From a virus: 62,902 nucleotides of DNA. Location: positions 1-62,902 of the IMG/VR virus record IMGVR_UViG_3300042691_038517. One strand, written 5' to 3'. The notes under the pieces were generated by a model. The model was not told where the DNA came from. It saw nothing but the letters and a program-made list of their open reading frames with translations, and did no database searches. The position numbers were made by a program, and so were the translations under genes. Of this stretch, positions 44,276-53,304 are shown one piece after another (positions within the stretch are counted from its first letter, which is position 1; the number at the start of each line of letters is the position of its first letter).

Positions 44276-45073
44276 ATGAAAAATACTTTTAAACTTCTTG
44301 CCTTGTCTGCTATTGTTGTTGCCGCTACGGGATGTACCCGTATCGAAACTGGTGAGGTTGGTGTACGTGTTGGATTTGACAAACAAGTTCAGCAAGGAGA
44401 ACTATTGCCAGGTTCATTTAATCAAACCTTGGTTGGCAATGTGCTTACATTTCCGATCAAGGACGTTAATGTTGCTCTAAACGACATGACGCCTGTGGCT
44501 AAAGATAACTCAACTATGAAGGACTTTGATGCCGTAGTTGTTTACAACATCAACAGTCAGCAAGTAGCTGAGCTTTACAGTCAAAAGAATCGTGCCTTTC
44601 ACGCAGAGTTCAAGGGCGATGTTTATTTGATGTACAACTACATTGTTCAAAATGCACGTAACGCTATCTACAAAGCTGCGCGTAAGTACGAAGCTCTTGA
44701 TATGGCAGACAATCGTAGCGAAATGGAGAACTTCATTAAAGAAGAAATCATTCGTAACCTTGCAGAAGAAAAGCTGGATGGTAGCATCAGTATCGCCCAG
44801 GTTCTAATCCGTAATGTTGTGCCAGCCGACAGTGTGGTTGCAAGTGCCAACGATTTGGTTCGTAGCAAGAATGAACTAAAGCAAAAAGAAGTTGAAGTCA
44901 AAACTGCTGAAGCAGAAGCACGTCGTATGGCGGCCCTGGCCAATAATAGTAGTAGCTCAATTGCCTTTATGCAAGCACAAGCTATGTTGAATATTTCCGA
45001 AGGTATTAAAGCCGGTAAAGTTCAAACCATTGTTGTGCCGAGCAACTTTAACGCACTAATGATGCCAAAATAA
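44276..45073 (+). CDS. SPFH/prohibitin-like lipoprotein
   Basis: A 265-residue protein with a lipoprotein signal (LSAIVVAATGC, lipobox before Cys20) and an SPFH domain: GEVGVRVGFDKQVQQGELLP, AVVVYNINSQQVAELYSQ, then a long Ala/Glu coiled coil (KNELKQKEVEVKTAEAEA) and a QTIVVPSNFNALM end. Cellular SPFH proteins order membranes and bind proteases such as FtsH. A phage copy could guard its proteins or alter the envelope. Confidence 0.83.
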   Translation: MKNTFKLLALSAIVVAATGCTRIETGEVGVRVGFDKQVQQGELLPGSFNQTLVGNVLTFPIKDVNVALNDMTPVAKDNSTMKDFDAVVVYNINSQQVAELYSQKNRAFHAEFKGDVYLMYNYIVQNARNAIYKAARKYEALDMADNRSEMENFIKEEIIRNLAEEKLDGSISIAQVLIRNVVPADSVVASANDLVRSKNELKQKEVEVKTAEAEARRMAALANNSSSSIAFMQAQAMLNISEGIKAGKVQTIVVPSNFNALMMPK

Positions 45074-45074
45074 T

Positions 45075-45320
45075 ATGAGATACTGGATTTACTGTGAGCC
45101 AGCCTCAGAAACTTCCAGCGAAGCAGTATACCAGATTTACTCAGATCGTGCTATCTTAGACACCTACTGGGACTATTGGTCTAGTACCATGCGTGCAGTA
45201 GGTCGAGAGTCGCAAATCTCAGAAAATAATTGTATTACTGATTGGGCTGCTACACACTGGGCATGGCCAGCAGATCACGAAAGCTTGCAGAAAATCATAT
45301 CTGCGCCAAACCTGGAATAA
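45075..45320 (+). CDS. unknown 81-residue protein
   Basis: Acidic, tryptophan-rich protein (ILDTYWDYWSSTMRAVGR, TDWAATHWAWPADHES). A similar pattern, RYWxYxEPxS, recurs in phage proteins of unknown function. It follows the SPFH gene by one base. Confidence 0.68.
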   Translation: MRYWIYCEPASETSSEAVYQIYSDRAILDTYWDYWSSTMRAVGRESQISENNCITDWAATHWAWPADHESLQKIISAPNLE

Positions 45321-45322
45321 TT

Positions 45323-45607
45323 ATGGACACTAATATTCAGTACGAAAAACTAATCGAAGAAAACATGGACAAAGGTTTTCAGGTTCGATTAGTGGTAAAC
45401 GACTTTCGTGAAACTACGTACATTCAACTACGTAAATACTTTTTAAGTTACGAAGGTGAGTGGGTCCCTAGTCGCGAAGGTGTCTCAATTCCAGCATCTA
45501 TGGAAAATATGAGAGCCATTATTGATGGTATGCTGGATATTTGTGCCCAGGCCGAAGGTGAAGAAATTATACAGCATTATTACAACAAGATCAAGGGTAT
45601 TGAATAA
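45323..45607 (+). CDS. PC4-like single-strand DNA-binding protein
   Basis: A 94-residue protein with the PC4 (transcriptional coactivator p15) beta core: FQVRLVVNDFRETTYIQLRK, YEGEWVPSREGVSIPAS and a C-terminal helix (MRAIIDGMLDICAQ). Such proteins bind single-stranded DNA as dimers and occur in phages of this size. It precedes the ligase genes, consistent with replication or repair. Confidence 0.72.
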   Translation: MDTNIQYEKLIEENMDKGFQVRLVVNDFRETTYIQLRKYFLSYEGEWVPSREGVSIPASMENMRAIIDGMLDICAQAEGEEIIQHYYNKIKGIE

Positions 45608-45613
45608 ATACAC

Positions 45614-45642
45614 TTGATTCAATGACCCTAAACTGCTATAAT
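45614..45642 (+). promoter_or_regulatory. promoter of ligA part 1, with the repeated word in its spacer
   Basis: TTGATT, 17 bases, TATAAT, seven bases before the ATG. GACCCTAAACTGC fills most of the spacer. Confidence 0.78.
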
Positions 45643-45649
45643 AGTTGCT

Positions 45650-46600
45650 ATGAACAAAATCACACAATATCTCGACTCAGCTTCAGCCGCGTATTACGCA
45701 GGTAGCCCATTTATCAGTGACGCACAGTTTGATGCGCTTGCTGATTCAGTGGGTTACGGTGCTGTGGGTGCTAAGCAAAATTCCAAAACCGAGAAACATC
45801 TGTATCAGATGTACTCACTACAAAAGTATTACGAAGATGAAGGAGTCCAACCTCTCCAAGGCATTCGAGGCATTGCTACAAGTGTTAAGCTGGATGGGGC
45901 AGCTCTCAGCTTACTTTATGTTGACGGTAATCTTGTTCGAGTTCTTACCCGTGGGGATGGTGTAGAAGGTCAAATTGTAACTGATAAGTTCTTGGGCAAC
46001 CCGATTGTTCCGCAAACAGTGCCGTTTAGCGGTATTTACCAGATTACTGGTGAGATTGTTGCTCCAATCAACATTGAAAACGCTCGTAACTACGCAGCTG
46101 GTGCACTAAACCTAAAAGATGTGGCGGAGTTCCGGTCACGAGCACTCAGCTTCTTTGCTTATGGTGTTCAGCCAATTCTAACCCCCACCTTTAACCAAGA
46201 TTTAGAACTGCTTAAAAGCGCAGGCTTTGGTGTAATCAATGAACCAGACTTGGACAAAATCTTTCCTTGTGACGGTGTTGTGTTCCGTGTTAATGATAAT
46301 GTTCAGTTTTATGAAATGGGCTACACAGCCAAACATCCTCGTGGTGCTTACGCTAAAAAAGAACGTGCAGCCCATGTTGAAACACAACTGCTTGGTGTTG
46401 AGTGGCAGGTCGGCAAGAGTGGTAAAGTAAGTCCAGTTGCTATCCTACAGCCTGTGCTAATCGGCGATGCTCTAGTATCACGAGCCACACTAAACAACCC
46501 AGGCTTTATTGAAATGCTAGACCTGCAAATTGGTGACACAGTTGCCGTTATCAGAGCAGGCGAAATCATTCCTTGCATTTTACATAAAGTTGATGCTTAA
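45650..46600 (+). CDS. ligA: NAD-dependent DNA ligase, N-terminal part
   Basis: A 316-residue protein with the Ia-like start (SAYYAGSPFISDAQFDAL), the adenylation lysine in TSVKLDGAALSLLYV, LTRGDGVEGQIVTDKF, GEIVAP, and the OB fold (VGKSGKVSPVAILQPVLI, TLNNPGFIEML). It lacks the zinc finger, HhH and BRCT parts, which are in the next gene. Its message is probably leaderless. Together with that gene it would seal nicks. Confidence 0.9.
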   Translation: MNKITQYLDSASAAYYAGSPFISDAQFDALADSVGYGAVGAKQNSKTEKHLYQMYSLQKYYEDEGVQPLQGIRGIATSVKLDGAALSLLYVDGNLVRVLTRGDGVEGQIVTDKFLGNPIVPQTVPFSGIYQITGEIVAPINIENARNYAAGALNLKDVAEFRSRALSFFAYGVQPILTPTFNQDLELLKSAGFGVINEPDLDKIFPCDGVVFRVNDNVQFYEMGYTAKHPRGAYAKKERAAHVETQLLGVEWQVGKSGKVSPVAILQPVLIGDALVSRATLNNPGFIEMLDLQIGDTVAVIRAGEIIPCILHKVDA

Positions 46601-46617
46601 GCAATAAAAATTTACAC

Positions 46618-46646
46618 TTGTCACAGCACTCCCAAACCGGTATAAT
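46618..46646 (+). promoter_or_regulatory. promoter of ligA part 2
   Basis: TTGTCA, 17 bases, TATAATATAG. Confidence 0.8.
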
Positions 46647-46671
46647 ATAGTCTACAAAGCAATAAAACACC

Positions 46672-47439
46672 ATGAAGATCGAAATCCCAACAACCTGCCC
46701 TTGCTGTAGCTACCCATTAGAATTGGTCAACGATCAACTCTTTTGTCGCAACACGGCTTGCGGTGCTCAACTTGGTAAAAAAGTTGAACACTTTTGCAAG
46801 ACACTAGGCATCAAAGGTATGGGCCCAAAGTCAATTGAAAAACTTGATTTGCAAGATTTAACTGAGCTGTTTTATTTAGATTTGGATAGTGTAGCCGTGG
46901 CACTAGGCAGTGAAAAAACAGCGGCTAAACTCCTTGATGAAATTAATCGTGCTAAATCCGCTGACTTAGCCACAGTGCTTGCCAGTTTTTCAATTCCACT
47001 GGTAGGTAACACCGCTAGTAAAAAGATTTGTGAAGTGGTTGAGCATATTGACCAAATCACATACGAAACCTGCAAAAGCGCAGGTTTAGGTGATAAAGTA
47101 ACCGAAAACCTAATTACTTGGTTACAAACTGATTTTCCTGACTTGCGAGAGTTTTTGCCGTTCTCTTTTAAGTCTAATCTCAATTCCAATACAATCAGTA
47201 ATAATAATTCCAAGACTGTTTGTATCACAGGAAAATTATCTTCTTACAAAACCAAAGCAGAGGCGTACACCGCACTGGAAGCTGCCGGTTACAGAGCAGT
47301 AGAGTCTGTTACTAAAACAACAGACTATTTAGTTGATGAAGAAGATAAGGCTAGTACAAAACGCAAAAAAGCCGAATCACTTGGCATCCCAATTATAACA
47401 AACTTAAATACTTTCTTGAAAGAAAATACAAATGACTGA
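46672..47439 (+). CDS. NAD-dependent DNA ligase, C-terminal part
   Basis: A 255-residue protein holding the rest of LigA: zinc finger TTCPCCSYPLELV with LFCRNTACGAQLG, helix-hairpin-helix repeats (LGIKGMGPKSIEKL) and a BRCT domain (KTVCITGKLSSYKTKAEAY). It has its own promoter and a 71-base gap from part 1. Phage T5 also encodes its NAD ligase as two genes, so this is a natural split, not a broken gene. Confidence 0.88.
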   Translation: MKIEIPTTCPCCSYPLELVNDQLFCRNTACGAQLGKKVEHFCKTLGIKGMGPKSIEKLDLQDLTELFYLDLDSVAVALGSEKTAAKLLDEINRAKSADLATVLASFSIPLVGNTASKKICEVVEHIDQITYETCKSAGLGDKVTENLITWLQTDFPDLREFLPFSFKSNLNSNTISNNNSKTVCITGKLSSYKTKAEAYTALEAAGYRAVESVTKTTDYLVDEEDKASTKRKKAESLGIPIITNLNTFLKENTND

Positions 47440-48181
47440 AAAAGCCACTAAGAACTGGTCTGACGAAGCTGTTGACCAATTGATGCAAATCGTTGGTAAC
47501 GAAAGCCCTGTTAGCGTTGATAGCGTTGAGCGTGCTGCTGAACAACTGGGTAAAACCACTCGCAGTATCGCTAGCAAACTGCGTCAACTTGACCGTGAAG
47601 TTGCTAGTCTTGCAAAAGAAAAAACCAGTGCATTTACTGCTGACGAAGGCGCTGATCTTGCCGATTTCGTTCAGGCAAATGCCGGTAACTTGACTTACAA
47701 AGAAATCGCTGAAAACTTTGCTGACGGCAAGTTCTCTGCAAAACAAATCCAAGGCAAGCTGTTGGCCCTGGAACTAACTGGTAGTGTAAAGCCTGCTGAA
47801 AAAGTAGAAGTTGCACGTACTTACACAGAAGCCGAAGAAGCTACTTTTGTGAAAATGGCTGATGCCGGTAACTTTATCGAAGATATTGCCGCTAAGCTAA
47901 ACAAAACTGTTGCTTCAGTTCGTGGTAAGGCACTGAGCCTGACTCGTAAAGGTCAGATCAGCAAGATTCCAGCACAGCGCGAATCTCATGCCAAAGAGTC
48001 CGTTGATCCAGTGGTTGCACTTGGTGACCGTATCCACACTATGACTGTTGCAGAAATTGCTCAAGCAGTTGACAAAACAGAGCGTGGTCTGCGTACATTG
48101 CTGACTCGCCGTGGCATTAAAGTTGCAGACTATGATGGTGCAGCTAAGAAAGCCAAAGCCGAAGCTAAAGCAGCTGCTTAA
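47432..48181 (+). CDS. multi-repeat helix-turn-helix protein
   Basis: A 249-residue protein with at least three repeats of the small-paralog motif: AEQLGKTTRSIASKLRQLDR, IAAKLNKTVASVRGKALSL and IAQAVDKTERGLRTLLTRRG. The Ala/Lys-rich tail is basic. Repeated DNA-binding units suggest wide or cooperative binding. It overlaps the ligase gene by 8 bases and is closed by a terminator. Confidence 0.78.
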   Translation: MTEKATKNWSDEAVDQLMQIVGNESPVSVDSVERAAEQLGKTTRSIASKLRQLDREVASLAKEKTSAFTADEGADLADFVQANAGNLTYKEIAENFADGKFSAKQIQGKLLALELTGSVKPAEKVEVARTYTEAEEATFVKMADAGNFIEDIAAKLNKTVASVRGKALSLTRKGQISKIPAQRESHAKESVDPVVALGDRIHTMTVAEIAQAVDKTERGLRTLLTRRGIKVADYDGAAKKAKAEAKAAA

Positions 48182-48197
48182 TTTGGTTTAAACCAAT

Positions 48198-48231
48198 AGC
48201 CCGGGAGTCCCATAAAGCTCCCGGGCTTTTT
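48198..48231 (+). terminator. intrinsic terminator
   Basis: AGCCCGGGAG and CTCCCGGGCT, then TTTTT. Confidence 0.92.
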
Positions 48232-48251
48232 CTGTTTTAGGAGGTCAAAGT

Positions 48252-48551
48252 ATGCGTGTTACAATCACATACCACGACAACGAATCGTTTACAATGGAAG
48301 AAGTTGTAAAGCAAGCTGTACACAACTACGGCAAAGCCGCACACGTAGAAATCACACCAGAATCTACAATGGCTTATGACCACATTTACTTTGGACTACA
48401 GCAGTTGATAACTCACGAGCAGTTGAGTTTGCTGTATGACAGTGGTGCAACATATCAGCAAGATTTAAAAAAGTTACGAGATCAGATAATGTACAAAGTT
48501 ACTGAAATCGTAGATCAAGTTATTATAGACAATGAAGCGAAAGTAGGGTAA
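48252..48551 (+). CDS. unknown 99-residue protein before the helicase
   Basis: Acidic protein (MRVTITYHDNESFTMEEVVK, YDHIYFGLQQLITHEQLS). A strong GGAGG site precedes the ATG. One base separates it from the helicase gene. A helicase-loader role is a guess from position only. Confidence 0.65.
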   Translation: MRVTITYHDNESFTMEEVVKQAVHNYGKAAHVEITPESTMAYDHIYFGLQQLITHEQLSLLYDSGATYQQDLKKLRDQIMYKVTEIVDQVIIDNEAKVG

Positions 48552-48552
48552 C

Positions 48553-49941
48553 TTGGATACATCAGCAGTAGTCTTAAATAAATTACTAACAGAACGTAAC
48601 CTGGATATCTGGGCCAAACTCAAGTTAGTGTTTTTAGATCCTGCGTATTCTTCCTTGTATAGCGTGGTAAACAAGTACTATGAAAAGTACAGCGCTATTC
48701 CGTCGTTCGATGAACTCGAACTAACCTTAAGGGAGGGTCCGGCGTCAAAAACACTGGCAACTCTCCGGTTAACCGAGGTACCAGACGTTTCAGCAGAAGT
48801 TGCACTGGACGCACTAATCGACCAGTACACTCAAAGTGAAACGGTAAAATTACTAGATAAGTTCGTAGATAAATTACCCCTATACGACACAAATGAAATA
48901 AAAGAAAACTTAGCGACAATTGCGCTAACAATCGAAGAAAAAACTCACACCAGTGAAAAGGTGTTTACAATGGCTGACATGATGATGTTTAGCCATCCTG
49001 AAGACTTGGAGCGCGAACGTGTTTACCTTGGCCTTAATAATAGCTTTGACAGTGTTCTTGGTGGGGTTGCTCGCCAGGAACTCATTCTCATTGGGGGTAA
49101 GCGGGGCTCCGGTAAATCTATTAGTTGTAGCAATCTTTTTATTAATCAATATGAGTCTGGTAACAGTTGTATTTATTTCAGTATTGAAATGACTGCAAAA
49201 GAGACCATGGAGCGTAACTTGGCTATTTTAGCCAATGTTAATCTTCAGAACCTAAAGCAACACAAATTAACAGATGAAGAAGTACTAAGAGTGGTACGTG
49301 CAAGAGCAGGAATGTTTGAAAACGCTGATGACACTGTTGGCGAGTTCTTGCGTCATCGTGACAGATTTAAATTTGAAGAAACACTAGTACGTAACTTTCA
49401 GTTAAAAGCTGACAACCAAATGATTATTGTTGACGATCGTGACCTGACCCTAAGCAGTATCGACTTGCACATTGGCAAAGCCAAAGCAAAGTTCGGTGAC
49501 AAGCTAAAGGTTGCGGTAGTTGACTACTTAAACCAAATTGTGCTAGAAGGAAACGATCAGTATGATTGGAAACCACAAATTGAAGTCTCCAAGAAACTTA
49601 AAAACTTGGCCCGTAAGTACGAGATCGTTATGGTTAGCCCGTATCAGATCGACAAAGACGGAGAAGCCCGTTTTGCCAAAGGTATTTTGGATGCCGCAGA
49701 TATCGCACTTACAATGGAAGCTCACGACAAAGAAACCAATGCAGTTTCTTTTGAAACCACTAAGATCCGAGGCGGCAAGGAAATGGCGTTTACATGCCCG
49801 ATTGACTGGGACACACTACGCATCTCGCCACAGAGCGTGGACAAACCTGCTGCTAAAGAAGCGGTAAAACGTGCAAAGAAAAATAGTGAAGAAGTAGTTG
49901 CAGTGCCTGATAGTGGTGCTGATTTACCTTGGAATGCATAA
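48553..49941 (+). CDS. replicative DNA helicase (DnaB-like)
   Basis: A 462-residue RecA-fold helicase: Walker A LIGGKRGSGKSISCSN (about residue 180), IYFSIEMTAKETMERN, Walker B KVAVVDYLNQIV and MVSPYQIDKDGEARFAKG, with an N-terminal helical domain. It unwinds DNA at the fork and pairs with the primase encoded next. It starts with TTG and ends GADLPWNA, an LPW tail shared with the protein at 16248. Confidence 0.9.
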   Translation: MDTSAVVLNKLLTERNLDIWAKLKLVFLDPAYSSLYSVVNKYYEKYSAIPSFDELELTLREGPASKTLATLRLTEVPDVSAEVALDALIDQYTQSETVKLLDKFVDKLPLYDTNEIKENLATIALTIEEKTHTSEKVFTMADMMMFSHPEDLERERVYLGLNNSFDSVLGGVARQELILIGGKRGSGKSISCSNLFINQYESGNSCIYFSIEMTAKETMERNLAILANVNLQNLKQHKLTDEEVLRVVRARAGMFENADDTVGEFLRHRDRFKFEETLVRNFQLKADNQMIIVDDRDLTLSSIDLHIGKAKAKFGDKLKVAVVDYLNQIVLEGNDQYDWKPQIEVSKKLKNLARKYEIVMVSPYQIDKDGEARFAKGILDAADIALTMEAHDKETNAVSFETTKIRGGKEMAFTCPIDWDTLRISPQSVDKPAAKEAVKRAKKNSEEVVAVPDSGADLPWNA

Positions 49942-50795
49942 TGAGCGACCCAGTACTAGAACTACTACAAAAGAACGGCCTAGGCTATCAAGTGTCGGGT
50001 CGTGATTATCTTATCAAATGCTTAAACCCAGAGCATCCTGACTCAAATCCCAGTTTTCGAGTTGACAGGGTGTCGGGAGTTGCCCACTGCTTTGCTTGTG
50101 GCTTTAAAACCAATCTTTTTAAGTTTTACGGAGTTTTTACCAACCCCGTACCAATGAAGATTGCACAACTAAAAGAAAAACTAGCAGCACTAAAAGCATT
50201 TGGTCAAGAATTAGAATTGCCGCAAGGCTACACACCTTGGACAAAAACATTTCGTGGTGTTTCACCAGCAACATTAAAACACTTTGGTGCTTTTTATACC
50301 AATCAAGTTGAAAAGCTACAAGATCGTATTGTGTTCCCTATTCGTGACATTACACAAAAAACAGTAGTGTTTGTTGGTCGCCACACCATGAGTGCCGGTA
50401 ATCCACGATATATAAACTACCCTAGTGGTGTAAAAATTCCGCTATTTCCTGCACACTTACCCAGTGGGTACTCGTCAATGGTAATAGTGGAAGGTATGTT
50501 TGATATGCTTAACTTATACGACAACGGTTGCGAAAACGTTGTTTGCGCTTTTGGTACTAAAACACTTCAAAATGACACAAAACAAAAATTGCTACCATTC
50601 CGAGCTCAAGGAATCACGCACATTTACTTGCTTTTTGACGGGGATGCTGCCGGTAACAGTGCCGCCCGTGAACTCAAACCATTGCTCGAAGCAGAAGGCT
50701 TTGTTGTTGAAATCATCGACTTACCAGACGGCACAGACCCAGGCGAATTAGATGCCGAAAATGTGCGAAGTATTGCAGAGTATGTAAACAAATGA
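49941..50795 (+). CDS. DNA primase (DnaG-like)
   Basis: A 284-residue primase: zinc finger KCLNPEHPDSNPSF with AHCFACG, then TOPRIM motifs MVIVEGMFDMLNL, IYLLFDGDAAGN and DPGE. It is shorter than bacterial DnaG because the helicase-binding C domain is missing. ATG overlaps the helicase stop, so helicase and primase are produced together. Confidence 0.92.
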   Translation: MSDPVLELLQKNGLGYQVSGRDYLIKCLNPEHPDSNPSFRVDRVSGVAHCFACGFKTNLFKFYGVFTNPVPMKIAQLKEKLAALKAFGQELELPQGYTPWTKTFRGVSPATLKHFGAFYTNQVEKLQDRIVFPIRDITQKTVVFVGRHTMSAGNPRYINYPSGVKIPLFPAHLPSGYSSMVIVEGMFDMLNLYDNGCENVVCAFGTKTLQNDTKQKLLPFRAQGITHIYLLFDGDAAGNSAARELKPLLEAEGFVVEIIDLPDGTDPGELDAENVRSIAEYVNK

Positions 50796-50959
50796 GCACA
50801 AAAGAAGAATATTTAAATTCGCTGCCCGCTGAACGCATTAAACAGCTGCGTGATGAGTGGAAAGATATATGGCTACAGCGTCCACATTACTGGATAGCTG
50901 AAACAGAGTACAAACTACTTGATCGTATTTTAGCAGCCAGAGAACAAAAACAAACTTGA
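50792..50959 (+). CDS. unknown 55-residue helical protein
   Basis: Acidic/basic helical peptide (STKEEYLNSLPAERIKQLRD, YWIAETEYKLLDRILAA). Overlap (ATGA) with the primase gene. The -35 box of the polymerase promoter lies in its last codons. It could be a small replication partner; unproven. Confidence 0.62.
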   Translation: MSTKEEYLNSLPAERIKQLRDEWKDIWLQRPHYWIAETEYKLLDRILAAREQKQT

Positions 50960-50984
50960 ACTATTAGCCCAGATACGCTATAAT
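50956..50984 (+). promoter_or_regulatory. promoter of the DNA polymerase
   Basis: TTGAAC, 17 bases, TATAAT. Confidence 0.78.
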
Positions 50985-51006
50985 AAAGTATCACAAGGAT
51001 TATTAC

Positions 51007-53304
51007 ATGAAAATTGCGTTAATTGACAAAGCACCTAATCGTACTAGATACACAGACTACTTTCAGTTTGAATTTGACCACTACCATATGAGTAGTGTAC
51101 CAGTTACAAAACTACTGAAAAAAGATGTGGACTTAGTAGTTGACTTGGAGCCTTACGACTTTGTTATCTTAGTAGGTGCAGAAGCCGCCAAGGAATACGC
51201 CAAGATTACGTCAGTAACAAACATGGCTGGACAACTAGTAGACGATAAATTTATCGCCATTAGTAATCCAGCTATGCTGGCGTTTAAGCCAGAAGGCAAA
51301 CCAGACTTTCAACGTGCTTGCGATAAAATTCACAAGTACGTAAGTGGAGAACTAAAAGCCACCAAAGTGGTTGGCGACTATGCAGGTATTCAAGATACCG
51401 CAGAAGCCAAGCGTTACTTGCAGGAAATCTTAGACAATGCCCAAGGCTATGTTGCTTGGGACACGGAAACAACTGCACTTTACCCTCGTGATGGTTATGT
51501 GCTAGGCTTGTCATTAACCTACAAAACTCATCAGGGCAGGTACATTGAAACTGACTGCTTAGATGAAGAATGTATTGCACTGCTGCAAAAAATTGCTGAT
51601 ACATTCCATCCAGTGTTTCACAACATGAAGTTTGACTTCAAGATGATTAAGTATCATCTTGGCATCGACTTTCCACGTAGTCGTGTACATGACACAATGG
51701 TAATGCACTATGTGCTGGATGAAACTGATAGTCATGGTTTGAAGCCTTTGGCCCTAAAGTACACCGATTACGGCGATTACGATACACCGCTAGACGAGTA
51801 CAAAAAAGCATACTGTGCACAGCATGGTATGTTGCAAGAAGATTTTACTTACGACTTGATTCCGTTTGATGTAATCAGCGAATACGCGTCGATTGACACT
51901 GCGGTTACTTTTGATCTATTCCACAAGTTCTGGCCTATTGTTCAAGCCAACCCCAAGCTACGCAAAGTCTATGAAGAAATCCTGATTCCTGGTACACTGT
52001 TCCTAATGGACATGGAAGAAGTAGGTATTCCTGTTAGCCGTGAGCGTATGGCAGCTGCTGAAAAGTACTTGGACAGTGAAATTGAAGAAGCCAAAAAGCT
52101 GGTTTACAGTTTTGATGCGGTAAAGCAGTATGAAAAAGATTCCGGAAAAATATTTAACCCCAACTCAGTTATGCAGCTTCGTGTTGTGTTATTTGATTAT
52201 TTGGGACTCAATCCTACTGGTAAAAAGACTGCTACCGGAGCCGTCTCAACCGATGCAGAAGTGCTCGGTGAGTTGTCCGAAGAGCATGCATTGCCAGCGG
52301 CGATTTTAAAGGTACGTCAACTTGGCAAGATTCAAAATACCTATATTTCCAAGATTTTACCGGAAATTGACCGTGATGGTCGTATCCGTACAAATTTTAA
52401 TCTTATCTTTACTACTAGTGGTCGCCTGTCTAGTAGTGGCAAGTTCAACGCTCAGCAAATACCTAGGGACAACCCTATTATCAAAGGTTGCTTACAGGCT
52501 CCAGCTGGCTATAAAATTGTATCGCAAGACTTGACAACAGCTGAAATGTACTATGCTGCTGTGTTGTCAGGCGACAAGAACCTGCAAAAGGTATTCTCCA
52601 GCGGTGGCGACTTTCACTCAACAATTGCTAAAATGGTGTTTTCACTGCCTTGTCCAGTTGAAGATGTTAAAAAACTATACGGCAATATGCGTCAGAGTGC
52701 TAAGGCTATTTCATTCGGTATTTTGTACGGTTCAGGTGCTAACAAAGTTGCCGAAACAGTTACCAAGGGTCTACCTGAAGGTGAAACCTATCCGGTTGAA
52801 CAAGCCCGTGATGATATCAAAGCATACTTTACAAAATTCAACAAACTAAAACAGTGGCTAAATGACAGAAAACAGTTTATTGAGCAAAACGGATACACTT
52901 ATTCCTTTTTCGGCCGCAAACGCAGACTACCTAATGTGTTTAGCTCAGATAAAGGCATTGCAGCTCACGAAGTCCGTAGTGGAATCAACGCAGAAGTCCA
53001 AAGTCTCGCCAGTGACGTTAACTTACTTGGAGCTATGCGAACAGCAAATGAGATTTCAGCAAAGGGCTTAGATGCTAAAATCTTTATGTTGGTTCATGAC
53101 TCGATTGTTGCGCTTGTAAAAGACGAAGATGTGGTGGAATACTGCGAGATCCTAAAGCGTAACACTCAGCACGAATGGGGCTGTGAGATTCCTGGCACAC
53201 CTATTGGTGTTGACCAAGACGTTGGCAATGACTACAGTTTTGGTGACTGGGAAAAGTTCTATGAATTTAACGGAAATAACCTGGCCCGTGTTCAAGCTGG
53301 GTGA
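51007..53304 (+). CDS. polA: DNA polymerase, family A
   Basis: A 765-residue polymerase. The 3'-5' exonuclease shows WDTETTALYP, HNMKFDFKMIKYH and YASIDTAVTFDL; the polymerase shows TTSGRLSSSGKFNAQQIPRD, motif A VSQDLTTAEMYYAA, motif B RQSAKAISFGILYGSG and motif C MLVHDSIVAL. Motif C has HDS where cellular enzymes have HDE. No 5'-3' exonuclease domain is present; that activity is encoded at 60746. Confidence 0.95.
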   Translation: MKIALIDKAPNRTRYTDYFQFEFDHYHMSSVPVTKLLKKDVDLVVDLEPYDFVILVGAEAAKEYAKITSVTNMAGQLVDDKFIAISNPAMLAFKPEGKPDFQRACDKIHKYVSGELKATKVVGDYAGIQDTAEAKRYLQEILDNAQGYVAWDTETTALYPRDGYVLGLSLTYKTHQGRYIETDCLDEECIALLQKIADTFHPVFHNMKFDFKMIKYHLGIDFPRSRVHDTMVMHYVLDETDSHGLKPLALKYTDYGDYDTPLDEYKKAYCAQHGMLQEDFTYDLIPFDVISEYASIDTAVTFDLFHKFWPIVQANPKLRKVYEEILIPGTLFLMDMEEVGIPVSRERMAAAEKYLDSEIEEAKKLVYSFDAVKQYEKDSGKIFNPNSVMQLRVVLFDYLGLNPTGKKTATGAVSTDAEVLGELSEEHALPAAILKVRQLGKIQNTYISKILPEIDRDGRIRTNFNLIFTTSGRLSSSGKFNAQQIPRDNPIIKGCLQAPAGYKIVSQDLTTAEMYYAAVLSGDKNLQKVFSSGGDFHSTIAKMVFSLPCPVEDVKKLYGNMRQSAKAISFGILYGSGANKVAETVTKGLPEGETYPVEQARDDIKAYFTKFNKLKQWLNDRKQFIEQNGYTYSFFGRKRRLPNVFSSDKGIAAHEVRSGINAEVQSLASDVNLLGAMRTANEISAKGLDAKIFMLVHDSIVALVKDEDVVEYCEILKRNTQHEWGCEIPGTPIGVDQDVGNDYSFGDWEKFYEFNGNNLARVQAG

